Positions 50,657-58,839 of a DNA stretch of 64,000 nucleotides are shown here, piece by piece (the first letter of the stretch is position 1; each line of letters starts with the position of its first letter). Source of the stretch: Candidatus Thalassolituus haligoni (GTDB lineage Bacteria; Pseudomonadota; Gammaproteobacteria; Pseudomonadales; Oceanobacteraceae); assembly GCF_041222825.1 (NCBI RefSeq), contig NZ_CP139482.1, positions 1-64,000 of the forward strand, given 5' to 3'. The translations under genes and the position numbers were made by a program. The notes below the pieces were generated by a model. The model did no database searches, was not told the DNA's origin, and saw nothing but the letters and a program-made list of their open reading frames with translations.

Positions 50657-50960
50657 TGCGCAAAGTTAGATTTACCGTTGAAGCAGCAGAAGAGCTTGAG
50701 CAAGCTGCTGCATGGTACGAAGAAGAGTGCCCAGGGCTTGGAGCAAGGTTTGTTGATGCCACAGAAAGTGCTCTGACCAAGACTTCCCTCCTCTCGCTCC
50801 AGCATATGGCGAAGCAGGCAAAAGAGGCGTTAAGCAAATACTCCTTCACACATTCCCCTTCTCTCTAATCGTATTGCCTGACGGAGACGTAATGGTGATT
50901 GTGGCCGTCGCCCACCACCACAGAAAACCTCTCTATTGGTCTGATCGTATTAACACATAA
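50656..50960 (+). pseudogene. ParE-like toxin with a frameshift
   Basis: Begins MRKVRFTVEAAEELEQAAAW and reads well to about residue 40. Near 50775 the frame slips by one base; the rest of the protein (PAYGEAGKRGVKQILLHTFP, SLIVLPDGDVMVIVAVAHHH, YWSDRINT) is found in another frame up to a TAA at 50958-50960. That stop lies in the first box of attC site 5. A single-base loss explains the break, so a sequencing error is possible. Confidence 0.85.
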
Positions 50961-51035
50961 CGCCGCGCTTTGGGGCTGGCGAAGCAACGCGTAGCCAGTC
51001 CCAGCGCATAGCGCGACAACAGCGCCTTGTTATGT
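50955..51035. repeat. attC: attC recombination site 5 (best example)
   Basis: 81 bp bounded by ACATAAC (50955-50961) and GTTATGT (51029-51035), perfect inverted boxes. Inside, CGCTTTGGGGCTGGC pairs imperfectly with GCCAGTCCCAGCGC. This is the standard attC layout with a variable central loop. It lies between two convergent genes, so strand is open; the orientation set by the right-hand intI would be minus. Confidence 0.8.
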
Positions 51036-51045
51036 TTTAGTTTAC

Positions 51046-51687
51046 TCAATAGTTTGAGTATATATTTTTAGAGTACTTATCCCCAGCCACTTTACTTGTC
51101 GCCATAATCATTTTGGTTCTATCAAATAGACATGATCCTTTTGTAGGAGTCTTTTGGGCATCTACATATTTAAGTTCGACATTAGCACCGCTAAGGTCGT
51201 CATATTTTTTGACGCTAACTATTGTCAATTTTTGTGCGTTAACTTTGCGTTTAAATAAATCTGAACACTTTTTTTTAAAATCCGTTTCAGTTTTAGCTAT
51301 TGGTTTATGATCAGTATTCCATGAAAATGGTATACCTTTTTCTGAAATCCCAGATACTTTTAAATCTTTGGATGTTGTAAAAACTCGTGCCGCCACTCCA
51401 TTTGACCAGCTAACAGCATAAGGCTCGTATATTGAAAATTTTCCAGGTAAAGGCGCTGTTAATTTAGTTACAGTACACTTGGTGTTATATAGTTGATCTG
51501 ATTTTGTTTTAGAGAAATTATCTTTAATAACCATACGAGCAGTTTGGCAAATGGCTTGATTATCCCACTATTTATTAATAGATGAACCATTATATCTATT
51601 TGAATCTGTCGAACTTCCCGAACCTAATACATATAGAAAAACGATAAACCCAAAAAATAAAATAAAAATCCACTTAATAATTTTCAC
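51046..51687 (-). pseudogene. Cassette-borne membrane-anchored protein with an in-frame TAG
   Basis: On minus, GTG at 51687 after AGAGTTAGG gives KIIKWIFILFFGFIVFLYVL, a membrane anchor, then a Ser/Asn-rich linker and a TAG at 51568-51570. The same frame goes on with WDNQAICQTARMVIKDNFSK and 160 more residues (from an ATG at 51534) with several cysteines. No frameshift is needed. So the gene would code for about 213 aa with one nonsense codon. AT-rich, no family recognised; it would be the first cassette after the right-hand intI. Confidence 0.7.
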
Positions 51688-51701
51688 CTAACTCTCCCTA
51701 A

Positions 51702-52016
51702 AACATAACAGTTTATTCATGCGCATGCGCGTTTTTCTGGTGGCACGATTTGTTGCGAGAGTAGGGCAGGTATTTGAATTGACTGATGATTTCCGTTTTC
51801 ACTGAACTCTCCTCCCTGGAAAAACACACATGCGCGTTTTTCTGTTTTAACGTGCGCATTAATTTTGCGCCAAAAGCGCAAAACCATTGAACTTCATGAG
51901 GTTACGCTAACAGCAACCGAAAAAATGCGCAACCGCTCTGGAAATACGAGCATGGATTTTCTCTTCAGCTTGGTCATGCTGTGTATCCATACAGTTCTTT
52001 CGGGAGGAGTAGAACC
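51702..52016. other. Leader and possible attI region of the right integron remnant
   Basis: ACATAAC at 51702-51708 (GTTATGT on minus) is the same box as in attC site 5 and could mark where the first cassette joined attI. TGCGCATGCGCGTTTTTC at about 51719-51737 and GGAAAAACACACATGCGCG at 51827-51845 are inverted copies of one motif, also seen at 43939-43957. No gene is visible in 51709-52016. A GGGAGGAG site and leader matching the left intI precede the integrase start. Confidence 0.5.
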
Positions 52017-52499
52017 ATGGGTAAACGTCCGTTTTTGAACCAGATCTCGCGTTTCATGCGGCTGAATGGATACAGCCTTCGAACAGAAAAAACTTACCTC
52101 TACTGGATCAAGGCCTACATACGCTTTCAGCAACGCCAGCACCCGAATGCAATGGGGCCTGTTGAGGTCATGGGTTTTCTGGATCACCTGGCATCTGACC
52201 AACAGGTGTCATCGCCAGCATGAGTCATAGAATAGCCAGCGAGTTGCCTTGAATGCTCTGGTATTTTTGTTCCGCGTAAAGCGCTAAAAATCGCCGTAGC
52301 AAACAGTGGTATTGCAAAAAAAGTAAGCTGCCATACCTTCAGGCACAGTTTTGCCACCGAGCTGTTACGATCCGGCCGGGATATTCGCACCGTACAGGAG
52401 TGGTTGGGGCATTCAGATGTGTCAACCACACAGATATATACCCACGTGATCGGCCAGCATTTCGCGGGTACAGAAAACCCGCTGGATCGGTTGCAATAG
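52017..52499 (+). pseudogene. intI: Integron integrase remnant (right copy, internal deletion)
   Basis: Tyrosine recombinase of the IntI type, decayed. ATG at 52017 reads MGKRPFLNQISRFMRLNGYS, RTEKTYLYWIKAYIRF and MGPVEVMGFLDHLASDQQVS, then the frame breaks. [10 protein letters not shown] appears in another frame, and after a deletion the C-terminus resumes: [50 protein letters not shown] with the HxxR box and the catalytic tyrosine, ending PLDRLQ. The first catalytic arginine box and the IntI-specific extra domain are lost. It cannot be active. Confidence 0.9.
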
Positions 52500-52554
52500 C
52501 AAAAGCAGATACGGGCATTCTGCCGCATTGATACTCAAAATCCGCCTATAAAAA

Positions 52555-52575
52555 ACGGGAGCCTTGGCTCCCGTT
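52555..52575 (-). terminator. Terminator after the lamin-tail lipoprotein gene
   Basis: ACGGGAGCC and GGCTCCCGT form a 9-bp stem with a 2-nt loop; on the minus strand it is followed by a T run. It ends the 52683-55169 gene. 52576-52682 shows nothing else. Confidence 0.85.
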
Positions 52576-52682
52576 GTGGTTCTTGTTTCTCTTTGGGTCT
52601 TATCCCTGGTTTATGGCTCCGGCATCCTTGCTCATATTGCCTGCCGGGCTGACACCCTCACGCCATCAATCCGGCGGATTTC

Positions 52683-55169
52683 TCAGTTCAGGCGGATAAC
52701 CGATACCGAACCTTTCGGGTCACGGGTATAGGCACTGTTGGGCTCACCTTCGTTAGCGGTCATGATAAAGCTGCCATCATGGCTGAAGGTCACCATGTCG
52801 GGCAGAGAACCGACGCGGGCATAACCATAGATGCTGTCGTCGCTGGTATTAAATACCGCTACAGTACCGAAGGCCTGCTTGTCGTTGGCTTCCATCGCGA
52901 CTGCCAGCTTGCCGTTCTTGACTGCTACGCTGTTCACACCAGCGCCGTAAGCGGCCAGGTTGATCGCCCCGGTGACTGCCAGGCCGGTGTCGCTCAGGGT
53001 CACGATATCAACACGAGGGCCATCACTGATCGCACCGTTGTTAACGACATACAGTTTGTGCAGGGTGCTGTCGTAGGCGACGATTTCTGACGCGCGTTCA
53101 CCGCCTTCAATTGTCACGGTGTACTGGTGGCTGAAAACAGGTTTGGCGCTATCCGCAGCGGCGACAGCGGGTACTGCATACAGGGACAGGGTGCCGCTGA
53201 CTTCGTTGGCGGTGACCAGCGCGGCGGCGAAACCGAACTCGCTGACGCTATCCGAATCGAGGAACAGCAGGCCTTCCGGTGCTTCGTCACCCTCGTGGGT
53301 CAGCAGTTGTAGCTGTTCTGGTGCACTGATATCAGAAATGTCGTACACCGCAATCGCACTGGCGCGTTCCATGCCAATAAAGGCATAACGCAGGCCATTC
53401 ACCATACCGGTGGTGACGGATTCCGGTTCGCTGCCCTTGTCGTCGGAGCGGCCATCCGGGTAAATACCGGCGGCAATGGTCATTTCGGCCAGATCGTTGC
53501 CACTGTCGAACACCTGTTCGCCGGTTTCACCATTCCAGATACTGAAGGAACGGCCACCATAGGCATAGATGGTTTCGATGTCGGTAGCAACGGCTTCGTC
53601 GGAGAACGGGTTAAGGGTGGTTTTCAGACGTCCCAGCACGGTTTCACCTTGCAAGGTCGCAGCGTCCGGGAAAGCGGTTGTATTCAGTGTCAGGTCATCG
53701 ACTCGGGCTTCTTCTGAGAAACCGTCGTAGTCGCGTGCGTCGCCTTCGTTGGCGCTGATGACATAATGGGTGCCATTGTCTTCGAAGGTGGTGATGGCGT
53801 CCGGCATAAAGAAGCCCTTGACGTTGGCGTAAGCGGTCAGCGCGGTGCCTGCTTCCTTGTCGGAGGCATTCATGGCATTGGCTTCGAGACCGTAGTCTTG
53901 CAGACCCAACGGCAGGATTTTGGTGATGGCTTCGGCATCGACGGTCAGGTCAATCACCGCCAGTCCGTTGTTTTCCTGCAGCGAGACCCAGGCTGTGGTG
54001 TCATCGGCACTGATGGCGACGTATTCCGGTTCCACATCCGTGGCCAGATCGGCGGCTGGGCCAAAGACACGGAACCCTTCAGCTTCCAGCGCTGCTTCCT
54101 GATCGTTCAGACCATCGAAAAACAGCGTGGTAACGGCCAGTTCAGCAGGGCTGGCGGCGAGGTTGGTTTCACCTGGGGTGGCGTAGATGTCACCGGTGGC
54201 CCAGTCTCCACCATCGGGCAGGCGACCGGCGCTGTTGGCGTGGGTATCGGCAGTGACTGTGTATTCGTCGGCCAGATTACCTTGATAGAACAGACGAATG
54301 GTGTCGCCTTTGCCGAGACCGAAGTCTTGATCCGCTGCGGCAACAATGGCAGCTGGCGCACCGTCTACTTGTGTCGTTTCATTCGGCATGATGACCAGGA
54401 ACCCCTTGGCAGCAATAACAGTGCCATCAGGTATGGTCACCGGGGTATGGCCATCGTCGCTGTCGAGCAGCGTCCAGTCGGTGCCGCTAAAGGTAAACTC
54501 GGCATCGGCGCTGTTGTAGAGTTCAACAAAGTCAAAGTCACCTTTGGTGCGCACTTCGTTGATGAGAATGTCAGTGGCGACAGCGGTGACTGGCTCTTCT
54601 TCTTCAGCGGCGGCCGGTGCGGTATTAGCGGCGGCGGGAGTAGCGCTCATGGCACCTTCAGCCCAATCGCCGCCGTCCGGGTAGCGGCCAAGAGTGTCGG
54701 CGTGTTCGCCGTCAGTCCAGCTATAGCTGTCGTGAGCTGTGCCTTGATACAGCAGGTTGGCCGTATCGCCCTTGCCCAGACCAAAGCCATCGACTCCGCC
54801 CAGTACGGCGCTGGCAACGGTCGCTGGCAGTTCAGTTGCATCGGTCAGTACCAGCAGGTAGCCACCGGCGGCAATTTCAGTACCGGCTGGAATCGCAATG
54901 GCGGTATGGGTGCTGTCGCCATCCAAGAGACCCCATTCGCCGTCGGCGAAGGTATAGGATTCAGATCCGGCGTTGTAAATTTCAACATAATCGTAGTCGC
55001 CGGTAGAGCGCACTTCGTTAATCACGATATTACTGATGTCGAATTCGGCCGGTGTGTCGGTATTGGTATCCGCACTGTTGTTGTTATCGTTGTCGTCGCT
55101 GCCACAGGCAGTCAAGGCTGCGGTGATGGCCATCGCCAGCGTGCCTTTTTTCCAGAGATCGAGAGACAT
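52683..55169 (-). CDS. Surface lipoprotein with two lamin-tail-like domains and a choice-of-anchor propeller
   Basis: An 828-aa exported lipoprotein; the lipobox ends at Cys22 (AALTAC) followed by an Asp/Asn-rich spacer. Two lamin-tail domains repeat (about 43-160 and 200-325), each with INEVR, DYVEIYN/DFVELYN, WxLLD and GLGKGD. The rest (about 345-828) is a beta-propeller-like 'choice-of-anchor I' region with ANEGDARDYDGF, SNMY-like blades and a final MTANEGEPNSAYTRDPKGSV. Probably outside the outer membrane; the role (adhesion, phosphatase-like or nuclease-linked matrix) is unknown. Confidence 0.85.
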   Translation of the reverse strand: MSLDLWKKGTLAMAITAALTACGSDDNDNNNSADTNTDTPAEFDISNIVINEVRSTGDYDYVEIYNAGSESYTFADGEWGLLDGDSTHTAIAIPAGTEIAAGGYLLVLTDATELPATVASAVLGGVDGFGLGKGDTANLLYQGTAHDSYSWTDGEHADTLGRYPDGGDWAEGAMSATPAAANTAPAAAEEEEPVTAVATDILINEVRTKGDFDFVELYNSADAEFTFSGTDWTLLDSDDGHTPVTIPDGTVIAAKGFLVIMPNETTQVDGAPAAIVAAADQDFGLGKGDTIRLFYQGNLADEYTVTADTHANSAGRLPDGGDWATGDIYATPGETNLAASPAELAVTTLFFDGLNDQEAALEAEGFRVFGPAADLATDVEPEYVAISADDTTAWVSLQENNGLAVIDLTVDAEAITKILPLGLQDYGLEANAMNASDKEAGTALTAYANVKGFFMPDAITTFEDNGTHYVISANEGDARDYDGFSEEARVDDLTLNTTAFPDAATLQGETVLGRLKTTLNPFSDEAVATDIETIYAYGGRSFSIWNGETGEQVFDSGNDLAEMTIAAGIYPDGRSDDKGSEPESVTTGMVNGLRYAFIGMERASAIAVYDISDISAPEQLQLLTHEGDEAPEGLLFLDSDSVSEFGFAAALVTANEVSGTLSLYAVPAVAAADSAKPVFSHQYTVTIEGGERASEIVAYDSTLHKLYVVNNGAISDGPRVDIVTLSDTGLAVTGAINLAAYGAGVNSVAVKNGKLAVAMEANDKQAFGTVAVFNTSDDSIYGYARVGSLPDMVTFSHDGSFIMTANEGEPNSAYTRDPKGSVSVIRLN

Positions 55170-55318
55170 GATCTTTCCTTTGTTATCGGTATTAACAGGT
55201 ATTCAAAGGCTTCAAGCGTATGACGGTTTTGTGACGTCCAGGTGACCTGAAAATGACACGAATATGACGATTGCAAGGCAAGACAAAACAAGTGGGGGCT
55301 GGCAGGGGGAATGGGTTT

Positions 55319-55360
55319 GGGCGGTAAGGTGTGGGCGGTAAGGTTTGGGCGGTAAGGTTT
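55319..55360. repeat. Three 14-bp tandem repeats
   Basis: GGGCGGTAAGGTGT followed by two copies of GGGCGGTAAGGTTT. It lies in the 316-nt gap 55170-55485, which otherwise holds the promoter area of the lipoprotein gene on minus and the terminator at 55386. No gene is visible there. Confidence 0.85.
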
Positions 55361-55385
55361 TACCGTTAACAGGCAGTAAATACGC

Positions 55386-55414
55386 AAACGGCACTTTATA
55401 TAAAAGTGCCGTTT
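55386..55414. terminator. Terminator after the YebC-family gene
   Basis: AAACGGCACTTT and AAAGTGCCGTTT form a perfect 12-bp stem with a 5-nt AT loop; T runs follow on either strand. Confidence 0.85.
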
Positions 55415-55485
55415 TGGACGGTGTCGTTTTGGTTAGCGATGGCCTCATCTACTCGGAAGGCTGAGGCGATGGCTGACGCGGCTGA

Positions 55486-56208
55486 TCAGCCTTCAAATTC
55501 ACCGTTATGGTAGATTTCCTGTACGTCTTCCAGATCGTTCATCAAACTGGCAAAACGCTCAAATTGATCGGCGTCGTCTGCTGCAATCGGGTGCGGCATT
55601 TGTGGCAGGTAGGTGATTTCTTCCATTTCAAAATCAATGTCGGCACGCCATTCGGTCAGTGCGGTTTTGGTTTTGAAGAACTCGGTGGGTGGCACCAGCA
55701 CCGTGACCATGCCGTCTTCGCAGTCGATATCGGAAACATCAATATCGGCTTCCATCAGCATTTCCAGGGCTTCATCTTCGCTGTCATCAGCAAACACAAA
55801 CATGGCGCGATGATCGAACATGTGGGAGACCGAACCCTGGCTGCCGAGCTTGGCCTTGCACTTGGAAAACACGCCCCGGATTTCACCGAAGGTGCGGTTC
55901 GGGTTGTCGGTCAGGGCGCTGATCAACACCATGGCACCGCCAGGCGCAATGCCTTCATACAGGGCCGGTTGGAAGTCTTCTCCAGCACCACCAGTGGCCT
56001 TGTCGATGGCTTTTTCGATCACGTGGGTGGGCACCTGATCTTTTTTGGCCCGGTCGATCAGTGAGCGCAACGACAGGTTGGCCGATGGATCGGGGCCGCC
56101 TGCCTTGGCGGCTACATAGATTTCTCGGCCATACTTGGAGTAGACCTTGGTTTTTGCCGCGGCCGTTTTGGCCATGGATTCTTTCCGGTTTTGATACGCT
56201 CTGCCCAT
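55486..56208 (-). CDS. YebC/PmpR-family regulator, YeeN type
   Basis: A 240-aa protein of the YebC/TACO1 family, linked to transcription control or to relief of ribosome stalling. It starts MGRAYQNRKESMAKTAAAKT, the signature of the YeeN branch as opposed to the ruvC-linked YebC. ATG at 56208 is preferred over a frame reaching 56241. It stands alone with its own terminator, without ruvABC neighbours. Confidence 0.9.
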   Translation of the reverse strand: MGRAYQNRKESMAKTAAAKTKVYSKYGREIYVAAKAGGPDPSANLSLRSLIDRAKKDQVPTHVIEKAIDKATGGAGEDFQPALYEGIAPGGAMVLISALTDNPNRTFGEIRGVFSKCKAKLGSQGSVSHMFDHRAMFVFADDSEDEALEMLMEADIDVSDIDCEDGMVTVLVPPTEFFKTKTALTEWRADIDFEMEEITYLPQMPHPIAADDADQFERFASLMNDLEDVQEIYHNGEFEG

Positions 56209-56394
56209 GGGAATCAGTCTTTTCTTGGGTGAATAAGTCAAAAAACGTCTGAATTGTACCCATTGCTGTCGAGGCTGTCTTGTCGATCCGCTGCCGTCCG
56301 GGGATTTCAGAGATAAACCCTGATCCAGCGTGATGAATGTCTACGGAATAAAGGTGTGTGATCCGGTGTTCTCTCTGTGGCGTGAGTCGGTGAA

Positions 56395-57102
56395 TCAGTG
56401 ACGTGGCTTGCCCGCCAAATAACGCTCACGGAACAAGGCAAAATAAGCTGCCAGGCGGCTGCTTGCGGTGGCTGCGCCCAGCTGTTGCAGTATTTCTATC
56501 GCTACTTCTGCGGTGCCCAGCTGGTAATCGTGCGCCGCTTCCCTCAATTGATAGTTACCCGGTTCGAGTGGCTCAATCCCCAGTATTGGAATGCCACTGA
56601 GGTAAGGGCTGCGGAACATTTTGCGGGCTTCGCGCCAACTGCCGTCGAGCAATATCAGCAAGGGTTTGCGCTGTTGCTCTGACGCTTGCACCTGGTACTG
56701 CTGCAGCTTGTCCGGGGTGTCCAGACACTGCTGGGTATCGGCGTACTGGAACGGGAAGATCACCAACGGCGCGTAGGCCGGGTTGGTCAGCAATGCCAGC
56801 AAGGCGGCATCCGGCTCGGTGCGGTTCCACAGAAATGCGTGGTTATCACTCAGTACATCCGCCACCAGACGACCGCTGTTACTGGGCTTGTAGACTTCGC
56901 CTTTGTAAAAAATCAGGCAGACCGCGACCTCGTCAGAAGGGGCAGGCCGTTGTGTGCAAAGGCACAGCGGCAAGGATAACAGGCAATGCTGACAACGAAT
57001 CATCCGGCCTCCCCGAGCAATAAAAGCCCGCCGTGATTGCGCCAGCTCTTGCTGACGCAAGCGGGTGACCGCATTTTCGAGAACAGGGGGAGTATCAGAC
57101 AT
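56395..57102 (-). CDS. tapT: DTW-domain tRNA-uridine aminocarboxypropyltransferase
   Basis: Adds the 3-amino-3-carboxypropyl group to tRNA uridine (acp3U). The 235-aa protein has an N-terminal zinc ribbon (CQHCLLSLPLCLC), KPSNSGRLVADVL and the core DGSWREARKMFRSPYL, in which the DTW motif reads DGSW. ATG at 57102 is chosen: the open frame runs to 57357 but that part only translates three 57-bp DNA repeats. Whether it is the TapT enzyme or a DTW paralogue is not certain. Confidence 0.88.
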   Translation of the reverse strand: MSDTPPVLENAVTRLRQQELAQSRRAFIARGGRMIRCQHCLLSLPLCLCTQRPAPSDEVAVCLIFYKGEVYKPSNSGRLVADVLSDNHAFLWNRTEPDAALLALLTNPAYAPLVIFPFQYADTQQCLDTPDKLQQYQVQASEQQRKPLLILLDGSWREARKMFRSPYLSGIPILGIEPLEPGNYQLREAAHDYQLGTAEVAIEILQQLGAATASSRLAAYFALFRERYLAGKPRH

Positions 57103-57146
57103 GGTCAGTACACGGGCCGGGAAAGGGAGCGGCATAGTGCGGCAAA

Positions 57147-57317
57147 GTGATCGCGGCGGCAAATAGTGGCTTACCTGGGAGCGCCAGCTGCCATGCTGGC
57201 TGAGTGATCGCGGCGGTAAATAGTGGCTTACCTGGGAGTGCCAGCTGCCATGCTGGCTGAGTGATCGCGGCGGTAAATAGTGGCTTACCTGGGAGTGCCA
57301 GCTGCCATGCTGGCTGA
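57147..57317. repeat. Three 57-bp tandem repeats upstream of tapT
   Basis: Copies at 57147-57203, 57204-57260 and 57261-57317 are nearly identical. Each contains a small hairpin GCCAGC-tgccat-GCTGGC. 57 is a multiple of three, so the repeats are open on the minus strand as an apparent N-terminal extension of tapT, which is not credible as protein. The rest of 57103-57495 shows no gene; promoters for tapT and the protease should lie here. Confidence 0.9.
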
Positions 57318-57495
57318 ATCTCGGGGCTGGATCCCGCCCGGCTGCTGGTGCAGACATTGGCCTGTTTCTGCGGCGTTTCGTTGTCAGGTATTTTTATCCT
57401 GAATATTTAAGTGGCTTTCTTGCTGAACCCAGAATCCTCTGCTTGGCTTGGTAGAGGGCAGCGCTGGCGTGCCTGTGGTGTCGGTGAGGCCGTAG

Positions 57496-58839
57496 ATGGT
57501 GAAATGCTGTTGGATCTTGATGGGTATGTGGGCGAGTGTGTTAGCGCAGGCAGCAATGCCAGTGACGACACAGTCGGCTGCTACTCTGCAGTTTGAGAAT
57601 TTTGCCACCCCGGTTGTGCTGCATGCTGTGGGTGAGCAGGTGTATCAGGTTGAGGCGTCACAACAACGGGTCATGGTGGCTCGGCGTTTGGTCGTACGGG
57701 TAGCCGCAGATTTCCCCAAGCAACGTATTGCAGCGGCAGCGGGTATTGATAACGTCAGTGCGCTGTTTTTGGGTCACGATTATCAGTATTGGCTGGTGGC
57801 GTTAAGTCCGGGTGTGGACATCGCGGAGATGCTGGCTGCGGTGGCCGACATTCCCGGTGTTGAACGGGTACAGCCCGATCTCTTGCAGTTGCGCGACAAG
57901 GCTGGCGACGAGACGACGGATCTTCACTCATCCGGTCATTACCAGGTCAATGGATTGGCGGCGTTGTGGCAATTCACTCAGGGTCAGGGCGTCAAGGTCG
58001 CGGTGATTGACGACGGCTTTGCGTTGAACCACCCACAGTTTGTACAGCTGTCACCGACGTTTTTATACGATACCGCATCGCAGCAGCTAAACGTAGCTCC
58101 GCAGAACTCCCAGGATACTCACGGCACTCGGGTTGCCGGGGTGTTGTTTGCCGCCCACGACGGTCATGGCCTGAAGGGGCTGGTGCCGAATGCCGGTTTG
58201 ATTGGCATTCGCCAGCCCGACAGCTGGACTTCCAATACCTTGCTGGCTTTTCAGCTGGCGGCCATGTCTCGCGCCGATGTCATTAATTGCAGCTGGACCA
58301 CCCGTTTGTTGCTGGAGCCAGTGCAGGATGTGGTGCGCGACCTGGCTCGTTGGGGGCGCGCTGGCAGAGGGTTGCCGGTGGTGTTTGCGGCCGGTAACGA
58401 AGGTCGGTTGATTACACCTCATAGCTCGGAAGCGGCTATTCCTGAGGCGATTGTGGTGGGGGCGCTTGGTCTTCGACAGCAACGGCTGCCACACAGTAAT
58501 TATGGGCCGACGGTGGATTTTTATGCCTTCGGCCTGCCGCTCGACAGTACGGATATTGCGGGCGGCTACCAGGCCTTTGGTGGCACCTCGCTGGCGGCCG
58601 CCATTGTGTCAGGACTGGCGGCGCTGATTATTGCCACGGAACCGGACATGCCGTTGTCCGCGCTGCAGCAGCGGCTGGCGGATTTATTGCCTGCTCCCAT
58701 GCCTGTTGCTTCCTCTGCTGGTACGCCTGACCCCGCTGTTATTTCTGAACCGGCAGGCGTTGCTACTGCGGTTGCCTCTGTTTCCGGCTTACCTGAGTTC
58801 GGCTTGTCACTTACACCCCTAGTCAGGAAGTACCCATGA
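57496..58839 (+). CDS. Subtilisin-like serine protease (S8 family)
   Basis: A 447-aa exported protease. A signal peptide (MVKCCWILMGMWASVLAQAA) precedes a propeptide-like region (about 20-140), then the catalytic domain: Asp in VAVIDDGF, His in DTHGTRVAGV, the oxyanion asparagine in FAAGNEG and Ser in FGGTSLAAAI (alanine where proline is usual after the serine). A Pro/Ala-rich tail follows. The triad is complete. Its end overlaps the next gene by 4 nt, so it belongs to the same operon as the giant repeat protein and may process it. This is inference. Confidence 0.88.
   Translation: MVKCCWILMGMWASVLAQAAMPVTTQSAATLQFENFATPVVLHAVGEQVYQVEASQQRVMVARRLVVRVAADFPKQRIAAAAGIDNVSALFLGHDYQYWLVALSPGVDIAEMLAAVADIPGVERVQPDLLQLRDKAGDETTDLHSSGHYQVNGLAALWQFTQGQGVKVAVIDDGFALNHPQFVQLSPTFLYDTASQQLNVAPQNSQDTHGTRVAGVLFAAHDGHGLKGLVPNAGLIGIRQPDSWTSNTLLAFQLAAMSRADVINCSWTTRLLLEPVQDVVRDLARWGRAGRGLPVVFAAGNEGRLITPHSSEAAIPEAIVVGALGLRQQRLPHSNYGPTVDFYAFGLPLDSTDIAGGYQAFGGTSLAAAIVSGLAALIIATEPDMPLSALQQRLADLLPAPMPVASSAGTPDPAVISEPAGVATAVASVSGLPEFGLSLTPLVRKYP

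Noticed and set aside
53766..55223. A 485-codon open frame on plus opposite the lamin-tail lipoprotein
   Set aside because: Antisense shadow of a GC-rich repetitive gene; glycine/valine-rich translation without recognisable domains.
57147..57317. CRISPR array
   Set aside because: The 57-bp units are directly adjacent with no unique spacers, and no cas genes are near.
57103..57357. N-terminal extension of the DTW protein with three 19-residue repeats
   Set aside because: It only translates the 57-bp DNA repeats, and the family starts near the ATG at 57102.
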